Assembly: GCA_017454485.1 (NCBI GenBank)
Contig: JAFTCX010000028.1
Span: forward strand, 1-53,354
Direction of reading: 5' to 3'
Origin: Clostridia bacterium
GTDB lineage: Bacteria > Bacillota > Clostridia > Oscillospirales > Acutalibacteraceae
DNA: 53,354 bases
Shown here: positions 31,207 through 38,070 of the stretch, piece after piece
Position numbering within the stretch: position 1 is the stretch's first letter
How the letters are laid out: each line of letters opens with the position of its first letter
Made by a program: the position numbers and the translations under genes
The notes under the pieces: model-generated
Database searches by the model: none
What the model saw: only the letters and a program-made list of their open reading frames with translations
What the model was told of the DNA's origin: nothing

Positions 31207-32199
31207 TCAGTTCGTGCCTGCGGCGGCATAAAAACGCAAAAAATCCTCGGTCGCCTTGCCGCCCTCGAAAAAGTCGATCGAAAACGGCTTCCCCTCGCGC
31301 AAGCAGGTATAAAAATCACGAAACAGCGCGGGATGTCCCCCGCCCCAGTAATCCTTGCCGACCGTAGCGTTCTGCACCTTGCCGGTCAGCTTTTCCACCT
31401 GACCGTCCGCAGAAAACGCATAAAGCTCCGCGCCCGAAAGATGCAGCGTGCCTTTTTCGCAAAACAAATCCATTTGCACATTCGCGTTGCAGGAAAACGC
31501 AACCGTCGCGTCCATCTGCGCCGTGATGCCGTTGGCATAGACCATGCGCACCAGCGCGGTGTCCTCCACATCGATCACACCCTGCAGGTGATCGTTGGAA
31601 ATGTGCGCCGTGCAGGACTGCATATCAGCGCCGATGAGATAGCGCAGCAGGTCCACGGTATGGATGGACTGATTGACAAGCACGCCGCCGCCCTCGGTGG
31701 ATTTTTTGCCGTGCCATTCGTCGCTGTAATAATCCGCGCCGCGACACCAGAGCACATGGGCAGCCGCCGCCTGCAGCGACCCGTAGGCAGAAGCAGCCAG
31801 CAGCTTCCCGGCGAGCTGCACACCGGCGTTATAGCGGTTTTGAAAGCAGACGCCGCATTGTTTGCCGCTTTCCTTCTGCGCCTGCCGCAAACGTGCAAGC
31901 CCGTCGGCGCTGATGGCGCAGGGCTTTTCGCAAAGGACATTGCAGCCGCGCCGCAGCGCTTCGCACGCCATGTCCACATGCAGATGATGCGGCGTGCAGA
32001 TATGCACCGTGTCGGGACGCTCTTCGTCAAGCATAGTAATATAATCCGTATATGCGCGGCAGCCGTACTTTTGCGCCGCCTTTTCGGCGCGCGCCGCCAC
32101 ACAGTCCGCGACCGCAACAAGCGTCACGTCCTCCATCGCGTCCAGCGCCGAGAGATGCACACGGGAGATGTTGCCGCAGCCGATCACTGCCGCCCTCAT
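31207..32199 (-). CDS. Gfo/Idh/MocA-family oxidoreductase
   Basis: A 330-residue NAD(P)-dependent dehydrogenase. The N-terminal Rossmann motif is AAVIGCGNISRVHLSA, and the conserved EKP motif appears as CEKPCAISADGL. The C-terminal domain is the usual Gfo/Idh open sheet. It probably oxidises a sugar or cyclitol. ATG at 32199 overlaps the stop of the upstream isomerase by 4 bp, so both act in one catabolic step chain. Substrate unknown. Confidence 0.9.
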   Translation of the reverse strand: MRAAVIGCGNISRVHLSALDAMEDVTLVAVADCVAARAEKAAQKYGCRAYTDYITMLDEERPDTVHICTPHHLHVDMACEALRRGCNVLCEKPCAISADGLARLRQAQKESGKQCGVCFQNRYNAGVQLAGKLLAASAYGSLQAAAAHVLWCRGADYYSDEWHGKKSTEGGGVLVNQSIHTVDLLRYLIGADMQSCTAHISNDHLQGVIDVEDTALVRMVYANGITAQMDATVAFSCNANVQMDLFCEKGTLHLSGAELYAFSADGQVEKLTGKVQNATVGKDYWGGGHPALFRDFYTCLREGKPFSIDFFEGGKATEDFLRFYAAAGTN

Positions 32200-33065
32200 G
32201 CGCCGATCTCCTGCAGCAGTGCGTGCAGCGCATCCGCTGCCGCCTTGAAGGATGCCGCGTGGCTCTCATAAGCGCCCTTGGGCATCGCGCGTCTGGTTTC
32301 GCCGCCGGTTTCAAGGTTTTGCAGTCCGTCAAACACCTGCAGATGCGGCTCAAGCGTGAGCATCACGTCGCCCGTGCGCTTGGAAACGGCGGAAAGAATC
32401 GCTTTCACATTGCCGTCGCCTTCGCCGACAGGCACAACGGAAGCATCGGCAAACAGCGCGTCCTTCATGTGCAGATATTCCGTATAAGGCGCAAGCAGCT
32501 CAAACGCGCGCAGTGTGTCTTCGCCGCACTGAACAAAGTTTGCCGGATCAAACACACCGCGCAGGTGGCTGCAGTTTTGCAGCAGATCCAGACAGCGGTC
32601 AGCCGTGTCGCCGTAGATGCCCTTTTCGTTTTCGTGGCACGCGAGCACGCCGTTCGCGTATGCGTAGTCCGCCATGGTCTGCACCTGTTCGAGCACGCGT
32701 TCACGGTTGGCCGCATGGTCGTCCCCGGCGTCAAAATAAAAGCTGAACAGCCGGATATACGGCGCAGAGAAGATGTTCGCCACTTCGACCGTGCGCTTGA
32801 ACGCTTCAAAATGCGGCGCAAAAGCCTCTTTGATGTTGATTTTGCCGTAGCCGGAGCCGATGGAGCCGACGCGCATGCCGCTGTCGTCCAGTTCGCGGCG
32901 CATCTCCTTTGCCGCAGACGCGGGGAGCTTGTTGATATTCATTTCTTTGCCGAAGCCGCGCAGCTCCATGTGGGTGATTCCGTTCGCCTTGCAGGCAGCG
33001 ATCTGCCCGGACAGTGTCGCTTCGCCGCACTCATCACTGAACGCGGAAAGAATAAAGTTCGCCAT
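32196..33065 (-). CDS. Sugar phosphate isomerase/epimerase (xylose isomerase-like TIM barrel)
   Basis: A 289-residue protein of the AP endonuclease 2/xylose isomerase-like fold. Metal-ligand-like segments are ACHENEKGIYGD and TLEPHLQVF, with Glu and His spaced as in the family. ATG at 33065 is 7 bases after GGAGG. It is coupled to a Gfo/Idh oxidoreductase, which suggests inositol-like or keto-sugar metabolism. Confidence 0.88.
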   Translation of the reverse strand: MANFILSAFSDECGEATLSGQIAACKANGITHMELRGFGKEMNINKLPASAAKEMRRELDDSGMRVGSIGSGYGKINIKEAFAPHFEAFKRTVEVANIFSAPYIRLFSFYFDAGDDHAANRERVLEQVQTMADYAYANGVLACHENEKGIYGDTADRCLDLLQNCSHLRGVFDPANFVQCGEDTLRAFELLAPYTEYLHMKDALFADASVVPVGEGDGNVKAILSAVSKRTGDVMLTLEPHLQVFDGLQNLETGGETRRAMPKGAYESHAASFKAAADALHALLQEIGA

Positions 33066-33097
33066 TTTGCCAACCTCCGAATTCCATAGTAATATAA

Positions 33098-33126
33098 AGT
33101 ATAACACTGTTTGTCCGGCTGTGCAA
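33098..33126 (-). promoter_or_regulatory. Predicted promoter of isomerase-oxidoreductase pair
   Basis: Minus strand TTGCAC and TATACT with a 17-bp spacer. Confidence 0.65.
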
Positions 33127-33185
33127 GCTGTTTGGAAGCGGAAATTCCGTTTTTCACAAAAAAAGAAGAAAATCAAAAAAAGGGC

Positions 33186-33214
33186 TTGACATTTGAACAG
33201 AAATACGCTATTAT
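33186..33214 (+). promoter_or_regulatory. Predicted promoter of tRNA-Lys
   Basis: TTGACA and TATTAT with a 17-bp spacer, 17 bp before the tRNA. Confidence 0.75.
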
Positions 33215-33231
33215 ATTTGAGCTGTTGAGAT

Positions 33232-33307
33232 GATCCATTAGCTCAGCCGGCAGAGCACTTGACTTTTAATCAAGGTGTCCGGAGTTCGAATCTCCGATGG
33301 ATCACCA
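33232..33307 (+). tRNA. tRNA-Lys (anticodon TTT), CCA encoded
   Basis: The acceptor stem is GATCCAT at 33232-33238 with ATGGATC at 33297-33303. The anticodon stem is CTTGA/TCAAG with loop CTTTTAA, so the anticodon is TTT at 33265-33267. The T arm holds GTTCGAATC. The 3' ACCA at 33304-33307 is genomic. A terminator follows at once. Confidence 0.96.
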
Positions 33308-33313
33308 GCAATC

Positions 33314-33347
33314 ACCTCTTTTGTCCGATCGGGCAGGAGAGGTTTTT
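33314..33347 (+). terminator. Terminator of tRNA-Lys
   Basis: ACCTCTTTTGTCC pairs (with G-U) with GGGCAGGAGAGGT around a GATC loop, then five T. Confidence 0.85.
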
Positions 33348-33366
33348 CTTTTCGAAAAATCGCAAA

Positions 33367-33624
33367 CACCCGTTCAACACCTACGGCGTTTCATGGAACG
33401 AAACGGAATATGTGTTCTATATCAACGGTGTTGAAACCGGTCGTTCCTCTTTCGGCGGAACCTCCCGCGTGCCGGAATATCTGCTTTTGACCGCAGAGGT
33501 CGGCGGTGCCAACGGCGTTGCCGCTGCAAGCTGGGCCGGAGACGCGCTGCAAAGCGATGCGGAACCCACCGATTTCGTCATAGACTATGTCAGAGCCTAT
33601 CAGTATCGTTCACTGCTCGGTTGA
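33367..33624 (+). pseudogene. C-terminal remnant of a GH16 family glycosidase
   Basis: About 85 codons without a start or ribosome binding site encode the end of a beta-glucanase/laminarinase-type GH16 domain: TYGVSWNETEYVFYINGVET, VPEYLLLTAEVGG, and FVIDYVRAYQY before the stop. The catalytic ExDxxE region is missing. The fragment begins 20 bp after the tRNA-Lys terminator and ends before another terminator. It looks like the leftover of a deletion or integration event at the tRNA, and no product is expected. Confidence 0.8.
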
Positions 33625-33651
33625 TTTATCTTTGCGGCAAACAACAGAATA

Positions 33652-33688
33652 AAAAAGATGACAGCGCGCTTGACACTGTCATCTTTTT
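33652..33688. terminator. Bidirectional terminator
   Basis: AAAAAGATGACAG and CTGTCATCTTTTT with an 11-nt loop, between the GH16 remnant and ddl. Confidence 0.9.
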
Positions 33689-33713
33689 CTATATCGTTTT
33701 CAAGTAAACCGAA

Positions 33714-34958
33714 TTACCGTTTTGCGCCCTTGGAGCCCTTTGCGCCGCCGAAGGACACGCCCTGCAGAACGTTGGAGTCGAACGCATAGGTGATGTCCTC
33801 GTTTTCGCGTTCGCGTTTGAGCGACAGCGAAATCATCTCGTTGATGAGCTTTTCATACGGCACGCCGATCGGCTCCCAAAGATAGAACGAAAGCGAGCCG
33901 GGAATGGTGTTGATCTCGTTGAGCCAGATGCTGCCGCTCTTCGTGTCCATCATAAAATCGATGCGTGACACGCCGGAACAGCCCAAACATTGAAACGCCC
34001 GCACAGCCATGTCCTGAATCGTCGCCTTTTGCTCCGGCGTGATATCCGCCGGAATTTTGCGCTTGAGTGTCGCCATGCCCTTGCTGCCGCCGCTTTTTGC
34101 GCCTTTCGCACCCTTCGCGCCGCCTTTGGCGCCCTTTGCGCCGCCGCTGCCGTCGCCGATGTATTTGTCCTTGAACGACAGAATCTCATCCGCGTTGATC
34201 GGCTCCTCGCATTCCGAGGCGCGGGCGCTTTCGTAATCGCCGAGCACGGCGCAGTTGATCTCCTTGAGGTTTTGCACCGCCATCTCCACCAGCACCTTTT
34301 GCGCGTAGCAAAACGCGGTATCCAGCGCTTCAAAGAGCTTTGCGCGGTCGTTTGCCTTGCTGATGCCGATGGAAGAGCCGAGGTTCACGGGCTTGACGAT
34401 GACGGGATAGCCGATGCGTGCTTCGATCTCGTTCACAACGGCCTCGCTGTCGCGGTCATACTGCTTCGCCGTGTAGCACTTGCAGTCCAGCACGGGAATG
34501 CCATTGTCCTTGAGCACGGTCTTCATCACATATTTGTCCATGCCCACCGCAGACGAGAGCACATCGCAGCCCACATAGGGGATGTTCAGCATCTTGAGAT
34601 AGCCCTGCAGCGTGCCGTCCTCCACGTTCGTGCCGTGCACGATCGGAAACGCAATGTCGATGTAATCCACATAGCTCTTGCGCATGGACTTGAACGGATA
34701 AGCGAAGAGTTTCACGCGCCCCTCGTCATTGATGAGAATCACGCGCCGGCTGATCTTCAGCAGATGCGGCAGATCGGTATAGCTTTCGATCTGGCCGATC
34801 TCATAGCCGGTATAAAACTTGTTGTCCTTGGTCACATAGATGGGGATCACGTCATATTTGTTTTGGTCGATGCTTTGAATCGCCTGAATGGCGGAGATGA
34901 TGGAGATTTCATGCTCCACACTTTTTCCGCCGAAAAGAACGCCGACTTTGATCTTCAT
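33714..34958 (-). CDS. ddl: D-alanine-D-alanine ligase with Gly-Ala-Lys repeat insert
   Basis: Joins two D-alanines for the peptidoglycan stem using ATP; ATP-grasp fold. The 414-residue protein has the N-terminal VLFGGKSVEHEISIISA and VKPVNLGSSIGISKA motifs and the C-terminal WLNEINTIPGSLSF. It is longer than the usual 300-370 residues. At about residues 269-293 there is a GGAKGAKG-type tandem repeat within the flexible loop before SKGMATLKRKIPADI, and the protein ends in a similar FGGAKGSKGAKR tail. ATG at 34958 lies 15 bp after murF. The low-complexity Lys-rich segments are unusual. Confidence 0.93.
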   Translation of the reverse strand: MKIKVGVLFGGKSVEHEISIISAIQAIQSIDQNKYDVIPIYVTKDNKFYTGYEIGQIESYTDLPHLLKISRRVILINDEGRVKLFAYPFKSMRKSYVDYIDIAFPIVHGTNVEDGTLQGYLKMLNIPYVGCDVLSSAVGMDKYVMKTVLKDNGIPVLDCKCYTAKQYDRDSEAVVNEIEARIGYPVIVKPVNLGSSIGISKANDRAKLFEALDTAFCYAQKVLVEMAVQNLKEINCAVLGDYESARASECEEPINADEILSFKDKYIGDGSGGAKGAKGGAKGAKGAKSGGSKGMATLKRKIPADITPEQKATIQDMAVRAFQCLGCSGVSRIDFMMDTKSGSIWLNEINTIPGSLSFYLWEPIGVPYEKLINEMISLSLKRERENEDITYAFDSNVLQGVSFGGAKGSKGAKR

Positions 34959-34973
34959 AGCTGTCCCCTCCTC

Positions 34974-36545
34974 TTAATAGTTGTCGGGCAGGTCGTTTTC
35001 CAGCAAAATGACCTTTTTCCGCTCGCCCGAAGACAGCGCGTACACACGCGTGAGCGCCTCCCCGATGGAATCCGCAACAAAAATCTTTGATTCGTCAAAT
35101 CCGGCGTCAAGCAGTCCCGCCCGGATCGGCTTTGCATGCTTATGTCCGACAAGCGCCGCAAAGTCGCAGACCGCGGCGGCGTTTTTGCCGAATTCGCGGT
35201 TGAGCTCCTCCTGCTTTTCGCCAAGCTCGACCATGCCGGGTGTGACAAGGATCTTGTAGCCGTCAAACAGCGCAAGGGTCTCCAGCGCGGCCTTTGTGCC
35301 GGACGGATTCGAGTTGTAGGCGTCGTCGATGATCGTGCAGCCGTTCTTTTCGGAAAGCTCCAAACGGTGCGGCACACCTTCCAGCTTGCGCACCTGCCCC
35401 TTCAGCTCGCGCAAGGGGATGCCGAGCTGATGGCTGACGGCAATCGCGCCGGTGATGTTGAGCACATTGTGGCGGCCGAGCAGACGGGTGGAAAAGCGTT
35501 CGCTTTCGCCGTTCGGCGCGGTCACGGTAAAGGTCGTGCCGCGGTCGGAAACCGAGACGTCCGTGGCAACATAGTCCCCCTCGCCGCCGAGCGAATAGCG
35601 GATGCACGGCCGATTGCAGCCGTGGTCGCGGATGTTTTCGTCGTCGCCGTTGAGGAAGAGCATACCGTCCGCCGGCAGCGCGTCCGCAAGCTCAAACTTG
35701 GTGTTTTTCACCGCGTCAAGCGTTTTAAAGGATTCCAGATGCTGCGGGCCGATGGATGTGATGATTCCGTGCTTCGGATGTACGATGTCGCACAGCTCCT
35801 TGATGTCGCCGACCCATTTCGCGCCCATTTCGCAGATGAAAACCTCATGCGTGGCGCGCAGGGATGTGCGGATTGTTTTTACAACGCCCATCGGGGTGTT
35901 GTAGCTTTCCGGCGTCATGAGCACATTGAACTTTGCACGCAAAAGCGTGTTGAGAAAAAACTTCACGCTCGTTTTTCCGTAGCTGCCGGTGATGCCGATG
36001 ATCGTCAGATCGTCGCAGGCGGCAAGCAGCCGCTTCGCGTCGCGGGTATAATAGGCGTTGATCGCAAGCTCGATCGGCTTGTTGATGAGATTTGCGAGGA
36101 ACACCAGGTATTTGCCGATCAGATACAGTCCGAGCAGCACGCACAGCGCGATCGTCTCGCGGTGCGACGGAAATGTGAGCGCAGCGCTGACGATGATTGC
36201 GGCGGCGCAAAGCAGGCCGATCGTCACAAACATGCGCTTGACGCGCGGGGTATACACCAGCGGCTTTTTGCCTTTGTGCGGCCACTCAAAGGGAATGGCG
36301 ATGCAAAGCAGCAAGAAGCAAAAGAACAGCTTGAGATTGATATTGAACGGAATGAGCGCAACCACCAGCATCAGCACCGCAAGCATATTATGCGGCAGCG
36401 CACGGAAGCTGTTTTGGCGCATCCATTTAAAATGCGTGTCAAAGCGGTAGGAGTTGAGCTGGAAATAGTGCATGGAATCCAGAATGCAGAGCATTTCGAC
36501 CACACCGAACGTGATCACGCAAAGCAGATAGAGTGAAAATGTCAT
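34974..36545 (-). CDS. murF: UDP-MurNAc-tripeptide-D-alanyl-D-alanine ligase, membrane-anchored form
   Basis: Adds D-Ala-D-Ala to the UDP-MurNAc-tripeptide. The 523-residue protein differs from classical MurF: the first 155 or so residues are hydrophobic with about five predicted membrane helices (for example LLCVITFGVVEMLCIL and NMLAVLMLVVALIPF). Then come the Mur ligase central domain with ATP motif IGITGSYGKTSVKFFL and the C-terminal domain (IIDDAYNSNPSGTKAALE). The normal UDP-binding N-terminal domain is replaced. ATG start; stop 15 bp before ddl, and an alpha/beta hydrolase gene 12 bp upstream. It probably works at the membrane. Confidence 0.92.
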   Translation of the reverse strand: MTFSLYLLCVITFGVVEMLCILDSMHYFQLNSYRFDTHFKWMRQNSFRALPHNMLAVLMLVVALIPFNINLKLFFCFLLLCIAIPFEWPHKGKKPLVYTPRVKRMFVTIGLLCAAAIIVSAALTFPSHRETIALCVLLGLYLIGKYLVFLANLINKPIELAINAYYTRDAKRLLAACDDLTIIGITGSYGKTSVKFFLNTLLRAKFNVLMTPESYNTPMGVVKTIRTSLRATHEVFICEMGAKWVGDIKELCDIVHPKHGIITSIGPQHLESFKTLDAVKNTKFELADALPADGMLFLNGDDENIRDHGCNRPCIRYSLGGEGDYVATDVSVSDRGTTFTVTAPNGESERFSTRLLGRHNVLNITGAIAVSHQLGIPLRELKGQVRKLEGVPHRLELSEKNGCTIIDDAYNSNPSGTKAALETLALFDGYKILVTPGMVELGEKQEELNREFGKNAAAVCDFAALVGHKHAKPIRAGLLDAGFDESKIFVADSIGEALTRVYALSSGERKKVILLENDLPDNY

Positions 36546-36557
36546 GGTGCTACCCCC

Positions 36558-37325
36558 TCACGAAATGTTCATAAACGAAGCGATCACACGCAAGAAGCGC
36601 TGCGGCTGCTCCAAAAACGAAAAGTGTCCCACGCCCTCAAACGTGACAAGCGCGCTTTCCGGCATCAGCTTTTCCATCGTCTGCCCGTCAGACAGCGGCG
36701 TGGCGGTGTCGGCTGTGCCCCAGATCAAAAGCGTCGGGCATTTCACGCAGGGCATCAGATCGCACAGATCCTCGTTGACAACCTTGACGAGCGTTTCACG
36801 CATCACGGGCGAAGCGGCGTTGTAGTCCGCCGAACCGTTGCGCCGGCGCATGGACTCCATCAGATGCGGGAACACTTTTTCCATCGTGTCCTTTTTCACC
36901 ACGTGCTTCACCGCGCTGTAAACGCCTTCCTTTGCGCGGCGCAGCGGCGTTTTTTCGGGCTTGACCCCGGCGGCGTCCACAAGAATCACCTTTTCCACCG
37001 TGAACGGCAGATTGCGCGCGCACAGCTTGATGATGACGCGCCCGCCGAACGAATGGCCGAGCAACGTGATTTTTTCAAACGAATAATCCTTCAAAAAGTC
37101 CAGCACAAAATCCACATAGGCATCCACGTCCCACGCCTCGGGCGGCTCCTGACTTTCGCCGTGACCGGGCAGATCGAGCGCGAGCACCTTGTATTTTTGT
37201 TTGAGCAGCGAGATCGTATCGGCGAACAGCTTGATGTTTGCGCCCCAGCCGTGCAGCAGCAGCACAAGGTCGCCTTCGCCCTCGCAGATATAGTTGATGG
37301 TCAGACCGTTGAGTTCCTTTGTCAA
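36558..37325 (-). CDS. Alpha/beta hydrolase
   Basis: A 255-residue hydrolase with oxyanion segment LLHGWGAN, nucleophile elbow LLGHSFGGRVI (Ser), Asp in IWGTADTATPL, and His in GVGHFSFLEQP, so the catalytic triad is complete. No signal peptide, hence cytosolic. TTG start at 37325 with AGGGGGAACC upstream. First gene before murF and ddl, 12 bp apart. It may clear or release an ester in wall-precursor or lipid metabolism; the substrate is unknown. Confidence 0.9.
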   Translation of the reverse strand: MTKELNGLTINYICEGEGDLVLLLHGWGANIKLFADTISLLKQKYKVLALDLPGHGESQEPPEAWDVDAYVDFVLDFLKDYSFEKITLLGHSFGGRVIIKLCARNLPFTVEKVILVDAAGVKPEKTPLRRAKEGVYSAVKHVVKKDTMEKVFPHLMESMRRRNGSADYNAASPVMRETLVKVVNEDLCDLMPCVKCPTLLIWGTADTATPLSDGQTMEKLMPESALVTFEGVGHFSFLEQPQRFLRVIASFMNIS

Positions 37326-37464
37326 GAATGGTTCCCCCTGAAAAAAGTATTTTACACTGATATTTACGCATAACTATGCTTAGTATAGCACATACTGAAA
37401 ATAATTTCCACTGGATTGCGGGAATTTTTCAATTTTCAAGAATTTTTTTCAAGGAGGTACTCCG

Positions 37465-38001
37465 ATGGAGCTCAAAGGAACCAAAACCGAACTCAATCTG
37501 CTCGCCGCGTTTGCGGGCGAATGTCAGGCAAGAAGCAAGTATGACTTCTTTGCCGAAAAGGCGAAAACAGACGGCTTTGAGGAGATTGCCGGCATTTTCA
37601 CCAAAACCGCCGACAACGAAAAAGAGCACGCCGCGCTGTGGTGGCGGCTGCTGTCCGGCGGCGCGGGCGAAACGCAGGACAATTTGCAAAACGCCTGCGG
37701 CGGCGAGCATCACGAATGGACCGAGATGTACCCGGAATTTGCCGAGACCGCGCGGCAGGAGGGATTCGAAAGCATTGCGGCGCTTTTTGAGGACGTTGCG
37801 CGCATTGAACAAAGCCACGAGCAGCGCTTTCAGGCGCTGTTTGACACGATGAAGGCAAAAGAGGTGTTTCAAAAAAGCGACGCCGAAACCTGGGTCTGCA
37901 CATCCTGCGGCCACGAGCATTACGGCAACGACGCGCCGCAGTGCTGCCCGGTTTGCGGAAAAGAGCAGGCGTATTTTGCGGTGAAAGTCGAAAGTCGTTA
38001 G
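37465..38001 (+). CDS. rbr: Rubrerythrin
   Basis: Non-haem diiron peroxidase that reduces hydrogen peroxide in anaerobes, fed electrons through its rubredoxin-like domain. The 178-residue protein has the diiron helices with GECQARSKYDFFA, NEKEHA and IEQSHEQRF. The C-terminal rubredoxin knuckles are VCTSCGHEHYG and CCPVCGKEQAYF. AAGGAGG precedes the ATG at 37465. The stop codon TAG is part of a 7-bp repeat series. Monocistronic and divergent from the hydrolase gene. Confidence 0.95.
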   Translation: MELKGTKTELNLLAAFAGECQARSKYDFFAEKAKTDGFEEIAGIFTKTADNEKEHAALWWRLLSGGAGETQDNLQNACGGEHHEWTEMYPEFAETARQEGFESIAALFEDVARIEQSHEQRFQALFDTMKAKEVFQKSDAETWVCTSCGHEHYGNDAPQCCPVCGKEQAYFAVKVESR

Positions 38002-38019
38002 TCGGTAGTCAAAAGTATA
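37985..38019. repeat. Five 7-bp repeats overlapping the rubrerythrin stop codon
   Basis: AAGTCGA, AAGTCGT, TAGTCGG, TAGTCAA, AAGTATA in register; the last codons and TAG stop of rubrerythrin fall within them. Confidence 0.85.
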
Positions 38020-38051
38020 GAAAAGCCCCGCCGTGGATGTCCATGGCGGGG
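38020..38051 (-). terminator. Terminator after the secreted peptidase gene
   Basis: CCCCGCCGTGGA and TCCATGGCGGGG form a 12-bp stem with a 2-nt loop; CTTTTC follows on the minus strand. A close relative is at 41306-41336. Confidence 0.8.
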
Positions 38052-38070
38052 TGTGGCGTTGGAAAACGAT

